Part shown: positions 1 through 5,994 of the stretch, piece by piece
Layout: each line of letters begins with the position of its first letter
Position numbering within the stretch: the first letter of the stretch is position 1
NCBI GenBank assembly: GCA_945952355.1
Contig: CAMFIW010000058.1
Span: 1 to 10,118 of the forward strand
Origin: an uncultured Phenylobacterium sp.
GTDB lineage: Bacteria; Pseudomonadota; Alphaproteobacteria; Caulobacterales; Caulobacteraceae
Length of the DNA stretch: 10,118 bases
Direction of reading: 5' to 3'
Translations under genes and position numbers: made by a program
The notes under the pieces: model-generated
Told to the model about the DNA's origin: nothing
Databases searched by the model: none
What the model saw: only the letters and a program-made list of their open reading frames with translations

Positions 1-46
1 TACACACTGCATATCGTCGGCAGCGTCAGATGTGTATAAGAGACAG
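1..46 (+). other. Illumina Nextera i5 adapter (non-genomic contamination)
   Basis: Bases 1-5 (TACAC) match the end of the P5 flow-cell oligo. Bases 6-13 (ACTGCATA) match an i5 index that I recall as S506/N506. Bases 14-27 (TCGTCGGCAGCGTC) are the Nextera read-1 linker, and bases 28-46 (AGATGTGTATAAGAGACAG) are the 19-bp Tn5 mosaic end. The order and phasing are exactly those of a Nextera library end, so this stretch is library DNA left on the contig edge. It is not a transposon in the organism. Genomic sequence starts at base 47. Confidence 0.98.
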
Positions 47-211
47 GCCCGGATAGGGCGTGCGGATGATCACCTGGACGTCGGAGAGGTCGGGCAGGGC
101 GTCCACGGGGGTTGAGCGGACGGCCAAAACACCCGCGGCCAGCAGCGCCAAGGCGGCGATCAGGACGAAGAAGCGGTGTCTGACCGAGAAGCGGATGAGG
201 GCGGCGATCAT
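47..211 (-). CDS. cusA: CusA/CzcA-type RND efflux pump, N-terminal 55 codons only
   Basis: This is the start of the inner-membrane proton-driven RND pump that exports Cu+/Ag+ (or divalent metals in Czc relatives) through CusB and the outer-membrane channel. The visible part has the usual short cytoplasmic start, a first transmembrane helix at about residues 14-31, and the family signature [11 protein letters not shown] at residues 41-51 followed by YPG. HME-RND pumps are normally about 1,030-1,070 residues, so roughly 95% is missing. The ATG at 211-209 overlaps the cusB TGA as ATGA, which indicates translational coupling. Reading on past base 47 gives an artefactual tail LSLIHI and a stop encoded by the Nextera adapter; that is not protein. 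Metal specificity cannot be read from this fragment because the central Met or Asp/Glu ligands are not present; the Cu/Ag call rests on the CusB-CusF neighbour. Confidence 0.93.
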
Positions 212-1689
212 TGGGCGACCGCCGGGGCGAGGCGGCGCACAACTGGGCCGGACGGCTTCTGCTCGAAGCCGAAGCCGACGCCGTCGCCAACCTTCATGCC
301 CTTAGCCAGGGCGGGCGGATCAAGCTTGAAGGTCATGGTCATGGCCGGCCAGCCAATGGCGGGCACCGGCTCATGGCTGAGGGTGATGGAGTCCGTCGTG
401 AGCGCCTCGATCCGCCCACGACTCTCGTAAAGCGAGGTCTGGGGTTTCGGCGTGGCGGTTAGTGGAGCGCCGACCGATTGAGCTTGGATGCCGGCGAGGC
501 TGGCTTCGGAGTCGATCAGGAACTGGCCCGAGGCCACGACCTTCTGGCCTTCGTTCAAGCCCGCGAGGATCTCCGTGCGGTCGCCGTCCTCGCGGCCGAG
601 CTGGACCTCGACCGGCTGGAAGCGCCCGCCCGTCCCGGCAACCATGACGATGGAACGCTTGCCGGTGCGGATCACCGCCTCGGACGGCACGAACAGCGCT
701 GGCTGCGCGGCGCCGCCGAGATGAACGGTGGCGAACATGCCCGGCCGCAGACGGCCACCCCGATTGGGCAGCTCGACGCGCACCGTGAGCGTGCGGCTGT
801 CGGCCTGGGTGATCGGCAGGATGGCCGTCACACGACCGTCGAAGGTCTGGCCGGGGAAGGCGGCCAACTCGGCGCGCGCCGGCTGGCCCACGCGGACCTG
901 GCCCGCCAGGGCTTCCGGGACGGCGGCGTTCAGCCAGACGGTCGACAAGCCCGAGACCTGGGCCAGGGTCTGCCCCATGTTCACGGTCATGCCCTGGCGC
1001 ACATCCAGGGTCTGGATGGCGCCGCCGATCGGAGTCGAGATCGTGATGATGGTCCTTGGCCGGCCGTCACGCGCCAGCGCGTCGATAAGGCCGTCAGGCA
1101 TCCCGAGCAGCCGCAGCCGCTGGCGCGCCGCGGCCTCCAGGGCGGGCGTGCCGGAGCCCCGGACGGCCAGATACTCGGCCTGGGCGCCGCCCCAACTGGG
1201 CACGAGCAGGTCGGCGATCGGTGCGCCCGCCCGCACCACGTCGCCCGGCGCCCGAGCATAGACCCGCTGCACGAAGCCGGCCGCACGCGCCTGGACGATG
1301 GCCATCTCGCGCTGGTTGAAGTCGAGCACACCGGTGGCGTCGAGGCTCTGGGCGAACGCGCCGCGCTGGACGCTGGCGAGCCGCACGCCGAGGCTCTGGA
1401 CGGCGGCCGGATCGATCTGCACGCCCGTAGCCGCGCCTACGGCCTCGCCCGCATAGCGGGGCACGAGCTGCATATCCATGAACGGCGACTTGCCCGGCTT
1501 GTCGAAGTGCTGGGCCGGGACCATCGGGTCGTACCAGTAGAGCACCTTGTGGCCGTCGGCGGCAGCCGCCTCCGGGGCGGGGCGGGGCTTCTGCAGGTGT
1601 GCGAGACCGTAGCCGGCCAGGCAGCCGACGAGCGCAATGGCGGCGGCTGAAAGCGCCAGGCTGCGGCGCGACGAGAAGAGGGCGGTCAT
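208..1689 (-). CDS. cusB: CusB-type periplasmic adaptor with C-terminal CusF domain
   Basis: This is a 493-residue membrane-fusion protein linking the RND pump to the outer-membrane channel. An N-terminal signal/anchor helix lies at about residues 10-30. A heavy-metal-binding domain at about 48-78 carries the YDPM start and PFMDMQLVP end typical of CusB adaptors, with candidate ligands M56, H61, M71 and M73. The barrel-sandwich, alpha-hairpin and beta-barrel region follows at about 90-400. The C-terminus (about 421-485) is a complete CusF-like OB domain with H439, W447, M450 and M452 in the same spacing as the H36/W44/M47/M49 Cu(I) site of E. coli CusF. The extra domain explains the length relative to E. 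coli CusB (about 407 residues). The ATG overlaps the cusC stop by 4 bp (1686-1689), and its stop overlaps the cusA start. The fused chaperone points to Cu+/Ag+ over Co/Zn/Cd. Confidence 0.95.
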   Translation of the reverse strand: MTALFSSRRSLALSAAAIALVGCLAGYGLAHLQKPRPAPEAAAADGHKVLYWYDPMVPAQHFDKPGKSPFMDMQLVPRYAGEAVGAATGVQIDPAAVQSLGVRLASVQRGAFAQSLDATGVLDFNQREMAIVQARAAGFVQRVYARAPGDVVRAGAPIADLLVPSWGGAQAEYLAVRGSGTPALEAAARQRLRLLGMPDGLIDALARDGRPRTIITISTPIGGAIQTLDVRQGMTVNMGQTLAQVSGLSTVWLNAAVPEALAGQVRVGQPARAELAAFPGQTFDGRVTAILPITQADSRTLTVRVELPNRGGRLRPGMFATVHLGGAAQPALFVPSEAVIRTGKRSIVMVAGTGGRFQPVEVQLGREDGDRTEILAGLNEGQKVVASGQFLIDSEASLAGIQAQSVGAPLTATPKPQTSLYESRGRIEALTTDSITLSHEPVPAIGWPAMTMTFKLDPPALAKGMKVGDGVGFGFEQKPSGPVVRRLAPAVAQ

Positions 1690-2915
1690 TGGGCGTCGCT
1701 TCCATAGGTGAGCACGATGCGGGCGGCGTCGCGGGTGACGTCGGCCTGGCGGTCGATAGCGTCGATGCGGGCCTCGGCGAGGGCGAGGAAGGCCGGCAGG
1801 ACATCGGAGAGACCGGCGGTTCCGGCGCCGTAGCTGGCGGTCTCCAGGTCAGCCCGGCGCTTGGCCAAGGGCACGAGGGTCTCCAGCGCCCGGTGGAGTC
1901 GGTCGTGGTGCATGGTGTGGTCGGCCAGCGCGGTGTCGAGGGTCGCCAGGAGCTCCCGCCGTGCGGCCTCGCGCTCAAGGCGCACCCGAGTGGCGCTTTC
2001 GGCCCGCGCGGCGATCACCGGGTTCTGCCGGGTCGCCGCGAACAGCGGCAGGCTTACCGTCGCCTGGACCATCACCATGTCGCCGAACCGCGGGTCGCGA
2101 TGCTGGTAGCCGAGCTCCCACCCCCAGTCGGGACGCCGGTCGGCCTTGGCGGCGCTCACATCCGCGTCAGCCTGGCGGCCCATGGCGTCGTAGGCGGCTA
2201 GCGCCGGAAGCCGATCAATCCCAGCTCGCAACCCAATGGGATCAATGGCGTAGTCAGGCGGATCGCCGGCGACGTCCGCCTGAGGGTCGCCGGTCCAGCG
2301 GACGAGTTCGGCCCGCGCCTTGGCCACGGCCGCCGTCAGGTCAGCGCGGCGGTCGCCCAGCGCCGCGGTCAGCTGATCCGCCTCCAACGTCTGCGCCGGC
2401 CGCAGGGCGCCTGAGGTAAGCTGCGACGGCGCGGCGTGGCGCAGGGGCGCAAGGGCGTCATCGATATCGTTCAGCGCCGCGAGCCGGCGCTCTGCGTAGT
2501 AGAGGTCGATCCAAGCCAGCGCGGTATTCAGGCGAACCTCTCGGGCTTGCGTCGTCCGGCCGACCTCGGCCACGCCAATGTCCGCCGCTGCACGCTCCCG
2601 CGCAGCGCGACGTTTGGCGCCGTTCGGCAGATCCTGCATGATCCCGACGCGCACAGCGCTGAAGTCGTCCTGGGCCGGCCGGCCGGCATTGGGACCAGAG
2701 ACCGGAAAGCCCTCCACACCGAACGCCAGCTTCGGGTCGGGAAGGCGGCCGGCGGCGATGGCCGACGACCGCGCCGCGCGGATGTCGGCGGCCGTCGCCT
2801 GGAGGCTCGGCGCCGATTGGTCGGCAAGCTGCAGCGCTCCAGCATAGGTGAGCGGGGCGGCGTGGGCGGCGCCGGCGAGCATCGCCGACACGCTGAGGAG
2901 CCAGGCAGGGCGCAT
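1686..2915 (-). CDS. cusC: TolC-family outer-membrane channel of Cus system
   Basis: This 409-residue protein is the outer-membrane/periplasmic tunnel component (OEP, TolC family) of the efflux complex. A cleavable signal peptide is clear at residues 1-19 (ending AAHA). The mature protein shows the usual pseudo-repeat: Ala/Leu/Arg-rich coiled helices at about 25-60, 105-205 and 300-350, with FGVEGFPVSG and the GWELGYQHRDP strand region as likely beta-barrel parts. There is no lipobox cysteine after the signal, so unlike E. coli CusC it is not predicted to be lipidated. A ribosome site AGGAAA lies 5 nt before the ATG (about 2921-2926), which supports this start. It is the first gene of cusCBA, and its stop overlaps cusB. 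The symbol is by operon position; TolC-family sequence alone does not define substrate. Confidence 0.92.
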   Translation of the reverse strand: MRPAWLLSVSAMLAGAAHAAPLTYAGALQLADQSAPSLQATAADIRAARSSAIAAGRLPDPKLAFGVEGFPVSGPNAGRPAQDDFSAVRVGIMQDLPNGAKRRAARERAAADIGVAEVGRTTQAREVRLNTALAWIDLYYAERRLAALNDIDDALAPLRHAAPSQLTSGALRPAQTLEADQLTAALGDRRADLTAAVAKARAELVRWTGDPQADVAGDPPDYAIDPIGLRAGIDRLPALAAYDAMGRQADADVSAAKADRRPDWGWELGYQHRDPRFGDMVMVQATVSLPLFAATRQNPVIAARAESATRVRLEREAARRELLATLDTALADHTMHHDRLHRALETLVPLAKRRADLETASYGAGTAGLSDVLPAFLALAEARIDAIDRQADVTRDAARIVLTYGSDAQ

Positions 2916-2969
2916 GGAGGTTTCCTGTCGGATCGTTAGGTCCGTGGGGTAAAACTGAGGCGCAAAGCA

Positions 2970-2997
2970 TCGGCGGAGCGCTTAGGCGCTCCGCCGA
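2970..2997 (-). terminator. 12-bp perfect stem-loop before cusC
   Basis: Bases 2970-2981 and 2986-2997 are perfect inverted repeats with a TTAG loop and nearly all G:C pairs. The hairpin lies downstream of the small gene ending at 3049 and 55 bp upstream of cusC, on the same strand. Read on the minus strand it is followed by ATGCTTTGCG, so there is only a short T-run and no strong U tract. It may be a modest terminator for the upstream gene, or an attenuating or mRNA-stabilising structure if transcription runs on into cusCBA. Confidence 0.5.
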
Positions 2998-3048
2998 GAC
3001 CTCTCCGTCCTCGCGTCAGGGGATAACCGGCGCGAGGCTTGGAGGCGA

Positions 3049-3321
3049 CTAGCCGGGCTGACCCGGCTTTGGGGCGTTATCGCGATGGTCGCCCATCATC
3101 GACATGCATTGCTCTTGCATGGCGGCGTCGCCCTTCATCATCGGGCAGTCGCAATTGGCCTTCTGCAGGTGGGTGCGATGTTCCGCCTGTCCCGCCGCCC
3201 GTGGCGCCGGCGCGAGGGAGTAGTTCCCGCCCTTGCCATAGGGTTGGGCCTGCGATGCGAAAGCCGTGGCGGCGAGGCCGAGCGCCAGGGCGCCGGCAGC
3301 GACCAGATTGAGCTTGGTCAT
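3049..3321 (-). CDS. Small secreted Cys/Met/His protein, unknown function
   Basis: This is a 90-residue protein that I do not recognise as a named family. Residues 1-26 form a typical signal peptide (a basic start, then a Leu/Ala-rich core, cleavage near AFA or SQA). The mature part is only about 64 residues. Its centre is a potential soft-metal site: C57, C59, M61, M62, M68, C72, M73, M75 and M76, with H48, H51 and H79 nearby. The tail is Pro/Gly-rich. The ATG is supported by AAGGA 8-9 nt upstream (about 3331-3335). It sits between a second Cys/Met/His-rich gene and cusC, all on one strand, which suggests a periplasmic copper or silver buffer or donor to CusCBA. That role is an inference from composition and context only. 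Confidence 0.75.
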   Translation of the reverse strand: MTKLNLVAAGALALGLAATAFASQAQPYGKGGNYSLAPAPRAAGQAEHRTHLQKANCDCPMMKGDAAMQEQCMSMMGDHRDNAPKPGQPG

Positions 3322-3456
3322 AGAATTGATCCTTCAAAGACGATGGCTTGCCGATCCGATTGGACCGGCCTGAGACCGTCGCAGCGGGCGTGCGGGCGAA
3401 GCGCCGCACACCGCCGGACAGTGCGTTCAACAGCCGCGGACGCTAAGGGCCGGCGG

Positions 3457-3840
3457 CTAAGCGATCGACTTCGGAGGTCGTCTGAGCCCTGGGGGCTTGT
3501 AAGGGTGAGGCGAAACGGCCCGCGCCGCCGAAACATCCGCTGGCACGGGCGCCAACACGACGTCGTAGGACACCGCCGTTAGAGCGACGGTGACGCCACA
3601 CATGGCGGCGCAGGCCTGGGCGCAACTCAAGTCGCGCTTGCCACCGTGGTCGCTGGTCTGGTCGCAGCAGGGATCGGCGCCCTTATGGATCCCGGCCTGG
3701 TCCATGCCTGGCATCGCGGACATTTCCATGCCCGCCATCGCCATCGGGCCATTGTGGCCGCATGCGGCCTGCGCAGCCGCGGCGGTCACCGGACTGGAGA
3801 GCAGGGCCATGACGGCCAAAAGGGCGAGAACGAGACGCAT
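3457..3840 (-). CDS. Secreted Met/His/Cys-rich protein, putative metal binder
   Basis: This is a 127-residue protein starting at the ATG at 3840, chosen because it opens directly with a signal peptide (residues 1-20, MRLVLALLAV onward, ending SSPVTA). The mature N-terminus is metal-ligand rich: C27, H29, M33, M35, M38, M40, M43, M46, H52, the pair C58-C59 and H65. A C-x3-C-x3-C run follows at C73, C77 and C81. A hydrophobic stretch at about 82-100 and a Pro-rich basic tail end the protein. The pattern resembles small copper-responsive secreted proteins such as DUF2946-like ones, but I cannot assign a family. No good ribosome site precedes this ATG. An in-frame upstream ATG at 3915 would overlap the sigma-factor stop by 4 bp and add 25 residues before the signal peptide, so the start is uncertain. 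Confidence 0.7.
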   Translation of the reverse strand: MRLVLALLAVMALLSSPVTAAAAQAACGHNGPMAMAGMEMSAMPGMDQAGIHKGADPCCDQTSDHGGKRDLSCAQACAAMCGVTVALTAVSYDVVLAPVPADVSAARAVSPHPYKPPGLRRPPKSIA

Positions 3841-3870
3841 CGGTATCGCAGAATAGCATTTCCTTGGTGA

Positions 3871-3899
3871 GATACAAAGATGGGCTCGCACTCGCACAA
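3871..3899 (-). promoter_or_regulatory. Possible sigma70-like promoter upstream of Met/His/Cys gene
   Basis: On the minus strand TTGTGC (3899-3894) and TGTATC (3876-3871) are separated by 17 bp, in a 70-bp stretch that is more AT-rich than its surroundings. Initiation would fall near 3864, about 24 nt before the preferred ATG at 3840. Both hexamers are imperfect, so this is a weak call. It would mean the small gene can be transcribed independently of the sigma-factor operon. Confidence 0.25.
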
Positions 3900-3911
3900 G
3901 AATAACTCTGC

Positions 3912-4496
3912 TCATGCGCCAGGGCGCATATCGGGATCGAGTTGCTCAATCAGCACCTTCCGGGCGCGGTAGACCCGCGTCTCGATGGTCTTGATGGTGA
4001 CGCCGAGCATTTGCGCCGTTTCCTGTTGGCTGAATCCTTCGAAGGCCGTGAGAAGCAAGGCTTCCTTCAGTGCCGACGGCAGACGACTGATGGCCCTGTC
4101 GAGCCTCCTGGCCCGCTCGTCCGCCAGGATCTCGTGCTCGGCATCCGGTCGCGGGTCGGCCTTGTCCAGGACCTCGACGTCGTCGAGATCCTTTGAGCCG
4201 AAGATGGCGCGCCGCACCGTCATCCGGCGACCCCGGTCGCGCGCCTTGTTGATGGCGATGGTCCGCAGCCATGCCCCGAACGAGCGGTTCGGATCGTAGC
4301 GCTTCAACGCGCCCCAGGCGGCGATGAAGGCTTCATGGGCCGCCTCGTAGGCTTCATCGGCGTCGCCGGTGTAGCGTCGCAGCAACCTGTAGAGCGCTTC
4401 CTTGTGCCGGCGAACGAGCAGGGCGAACGCCTTATCGTCGCCCTCTGCGGCGAGGCGGGCGAGGCGGGCATCCGACGCGTCGCCATCCACCATCAC
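3912..4496 (-). CDS. ECF RNA polymerase sigma factor, CnrH-like
   Basis: This is a 194-residue group IV sigma factor. The sigma-2 region spans about residues 22-92, with the core-binding/-10 recognition helix around EAYEAAHEAFIAAW and FGAWLRTIAINKARD. The sigma-4 region spans about 134-186, with the helix-turn-helix FSQQETAQMLGVTIKTIETRVYRARK. The linker (95-130) is acidic and longer than minimal. There is no extra C-terminal domain. It is the last gene of a Y-X-H trio whose upstream members are an anti-sigma-like membrane protein and a periplasmic metal sensor, so by analogy with cnrYXH it should be held inactive at the membrane until metal binds outside. A GTG at 4496 overlaps the sensor stop by 4 bp (GTGA); the next codon is an ATG at 4493, giving 193 residues. 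Its target promoters are not evident from this window. Confidence 0.92.
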   Translation of the reverse strand: MMVDGDASDARLARLAAEGDDKAFALLVRRHKEALYRLLRRYTGDADEAYEAAHEAFIAAWGALKRYDPNRSFGAWLRTIAINKARDRGRRMTVRRAIFGSKDLDDVEVLDKADPRPDAEHEILADERARRLDRAISRLPSALKEALLLTAFEGFSQQETAQMLGVTIKTIETRVYRARKVLIEQLDPDMRPGA

Positions 4497-4933
4497 CTCG
4501 AGTCTTGGGTGAGGGACTGGACGACGGTCTCATCGAACTTGGCCGCCTGCGCCGGCGTGAGGACGGCGCGCATGGAGAGGGTGTGGACCATGGTCTCCTT
4601 CTGGAGCTCACCCATGGCGTGGTGGAACCGGTCGATCGCCGCCTGAACTTCGGGCGTATAGGCGTGCTTCTGCTGGAAGGCGCGAGCCAACTCGGCATTG
4701 GCGGCGCGCATCTCCGCCTCGAGCGCTTGGCGCTTGGCCTCATGCTCACGCTCGATCCCGGCGATACGCGCCTGCTGTTCGCTGCTGAGGTCGAGCTTCT
4801 CGTGCACCAGTTCGTGGAGCGGGGTGGCCTGCTTCATTCGATGCATGACAAATTGCGCACCGCCCCAAACGCCGATGGCGGCGACCAGCACCGACATCAC
4901 GAGCGTCAGCAGCATGCTGCGCATCAAGCTCAC
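4493..4933 (-). CDS. CnrX-like periplasmic heavy-metal sensor
   Basis: This 146-residue membrane-anchored periplasmic sensor belongs to the heavy-metal resistance/sensor family (Metal_resist, CnrX-type). One transmembrane helix lies at about residues 7-30; the rest is predicted all-helical and periplasmic. Candidate ligands are H40 and H44 (HELVH), E61, and H117 and M121 (HTLSM). As I recall, the Ni/Co site of Cupriavidus CnrX is H42, H46, E63, H119 and M123, so all five positions match here with a constant offset of two. The segments LDLSSEQQ and LTPAQAAKF fit the helical-hairpin fold. It starts at a GTG overlapping the Y stop by 4 bp (4930-4933), and its stop overlaps the sigma factor start. 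Expected role: bind metal in the periplasm and relax the Y protein's grip on the sigma factor. Confidence 0.9.
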   Translation of the reverse strand: MSLMRSMLLTLVMSVLVAAIGVWGGAQFVMHRMKQATPLHELVHEKLDLSSEQQARIAGIEREHEAKRQALEAEMRAANAELARAFQQKHAYTPEVQAAIDRFHHAMGELQKETMVHTLSMRAVLTPAQAAKFDETVVQSLTQDSR

Positions 4934-5223
4934 TCGCGGCCCTCCAGCAGCGTCGAGGGCGCAAGATTCGCGGCAATGGAGAAGGCGCCATAGGGGTGGG
5001 GACGGACGAGCGCTGAGGTGGCCACGGCGCCGCCCACAGTGACACCCATGGCCAGCGCCAGACCGACCGAGGCGACACGAACGGGCGCCAAGGTCGCCAG
5101 GGTCCGAGCCTCGCGACGACGGTGAGCGATGCTTCGCCCGATCTCGCCATCGAGGCCGTCCAGGGATCGATCAATCGGGCTCGCCGCCAAGCGCGCGACG
5201 AGTTCGTCCAGCCGTTCACTCAT
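4930..5223 (-). CDS. CnrY-like membrane anti-sigma factor
   Basis: This is a 97-residue protein with the layout of a small anti-sigma: a hydrophilic cytoplasmic N-terminal arm of about 45 residues (SERLDELVARLAASP then DGEIGRSIAHRRREAR), one transmembrane helix at about residues 49-72, and a short periplasmic tail of about 25 residues. Sequence-level similarity to CnrY is not something I can claim; the call rests on size, topology and its place as first gene before an X-like sensor and an ECF sigma, the same order as cnrYXH. The ATG at 5223 is preferred because GAGGA lies 7 nt upstream. A TTG two codons earlier (5229) would leave that site almost touching the start. The stop overlaps the GTG of the sensor. 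Confidence 0.78.
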   Translation of the reverse strand: MSERLDELVARLAASPIDRSLDGLDGEIGRSIAHRRREARTLATLAPVRVASVGLALAMGVTVGGAVATSALVRPHPYGAFSIAANLAPSTLLEGRE

Positions 5224-5487
5224 GTCCAAGTCCTCAGGCGTCCCTGCAGACTATACGTGCCAGACGGCGACGAACCCCTAAAAGCTCGTCGGCTTGGCGC
5301 GTGCTGCAGGGCGTCGCGTAAACCGCCGTGCGACTTCGGCTGGCCTTCCAACTCACCGATGTTCCTGGTGTTCTCGTCGATAGTCGTTTGGGCCAAAGGC
5401 TCGGCGTCCATCCCGTGGCGGAGCAGATCGGCGCCTAGTTTCAGGGGCGCGTGCGCGCTCGAGCGTATTCCCAAAGGAGGCAAGGCC
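5224..5487. other. Intergenic region between cnrY-like gene and cueR operator
   Basis: About 264 bp separate the start of the Y gene from the CueR operator. It should contain the promoter of the Y-X-H operon reading leftward. I see no clear sigma70 hexamer pair. A minus-strand GGGGTT (5278-5273) and CGTATA (5257-5252) with a 15-bp gap is the nearest thing to an ECF-type pair, and it is too weak to call. Open frames crossing the region on both strands show no recognisable protein and look like high-GC chance frames. Confidence 0.4.
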
Positions 5488-5518
5488 TTGACCTTCCTAT
5501 GATGGGAAGGGGTAGGGC
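5488..5518 (+). promoter_or_regulatory. CueR-type operator/promoter of cueR operon
   Basis: The perfect dyad CCTTCC-N7-GGAAGG lies at 5492-5497 and 5505-5510, overlapping a -35 hexamer TTGACC at 5488-5493. A TAGGGC at 5513-5518 stands 19 bp after the -35. The overlong 19-bp spacer with a central dyad is the hallmark of MerR/CueR-regulated promoters, and the sequence closely follows the E. coli copA promoter. It reads towards the MerR-family gene starting at 5572, so that gene is probably autoregulated by copper. Confidence 0.88.
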
Positions 5519-5571
5519 CATGGCCTCGTCTCGGCGACGCGCCGCCGGGGAGCGTTACGCCAGGAGGCGGG

Positions 5572-5994
5572 ATGAACATCGGCCAAGCCTCGAACGCCTC
5601 GGGCGTCACGGCGAAGATGATCCGCTACTATGAGCAGATCGGCCTGGTTCGGCCGGCCGACCGCACCGACAGCAACTATCGCAGCTTCAACGACCGCGAC
5701 ATCAACGATCTGCGGTTCATCAAGCGGGCGCGCTCACTGGGCTTCTCGGTCAAAGAGATCACCAACCTGCTCTCGCTATGGCGCGACCGGACTCGGCCCA
5801 GCCGCGAGGTGAAGGGCATCGCCGACGGCCACGTCGCTGATTTGCGCAGCCGCATCGCCGAGATGCAGGCGATGGCCGACACCCTGAGCGCCCTGTCCGA
5901 CTGCTGCGCTGGCGACGACCGGCCGGACTGCCCGATCCTCAGCAATCTATCGGGCGACACGCCCGCCATCGCCCCGGACCAGAGCCAAGCCTGA
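5572..5994 (+). CDS. cueR: CueR, MerR-family Cu(I)/Ag(I)-responsive activator
   Basis: This is a 140-residue MerR-family regulator that untwists overlong promoters when it binds Cu+ or Ag+. The winged helix-turn-helix is at residues 1-70 (MNIGQASNASGV, IRYYEQIGLVRP, YRSF, RARSLGFSVKEI), the dimerisation helix at about 80-109, and the metal loop at the end. C112 and C120 in CAGDDRPDCP match the two Cu(I) ligands of E. coli CueR, including numbering. S77 occupies the position that is serine in monovalent-metal sensors and cysteine in MerR/ZntR-type divalent sensors. C111 is an additional cysteine. AGGAGG (5562-5567) lies 4 nt before the ATG. It follows its own CueR-type operator and overlaps the next gene by one base (TGATG). 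Likely targets in this window are its own operon and copA. Confidence 0.95.
   Translation: MNIGQASNASGVTAKMIRYYEQIGLVRPADRTDSNYRSFNDRDINDLRFIKRARSLGFSVKEITNLLSLWRDRTRPSREVKGIADGHVADLRSRIAEMQAMADTLSALSDCCAGDDRPDCPILSNLSGDTPAIAPDQSQA

Noticed and set aside
28..46. Tn5-type 19-bp mosaic end as a natural transposon end
   Set aside because: It is preceded by the Nextera linker and an index, lies at the very edge of the contig, and no transposase or second end is present; it is library adapter.
478..1650. Long plus-strand open frame (390 codons)
   Set aside because: It is antisense to the well-supported cusB gene and encodes a low-complexity Arg/Gly/Asp-rich product with no recognisable motif; it is a shadow frame of high-GC DNA.
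1094..1978. Minus-strand open frame (294 codons) spanning the cusC/cusB junction
   Set aside because: It is out of frame with both real genes and has Pro/Arg/Ala-rich shadow composition.
3009..3037. 7-bp inverted repeat CCTCGCG...CGCGAGG
   Set aside because: It is short, has a 15-nt loop and no following U tract, so it is easily chance at this GC content.
5252..5278. Possible ECF promoter GGGGTT...CGTATA before the Y gene
   Set aside because: The spacing and hexamers do not match a known ECF consensus, and no matching pair was found upstream of cusC or the two small secreted genes.
5220..5609. Minus-strand open frame of 129 codons across the cueR operator
   Set aside because: It overlaps the CueR promoter and the cueR start, has no recognisable motif, and its only support is lack of stops in GC-rich DNA.
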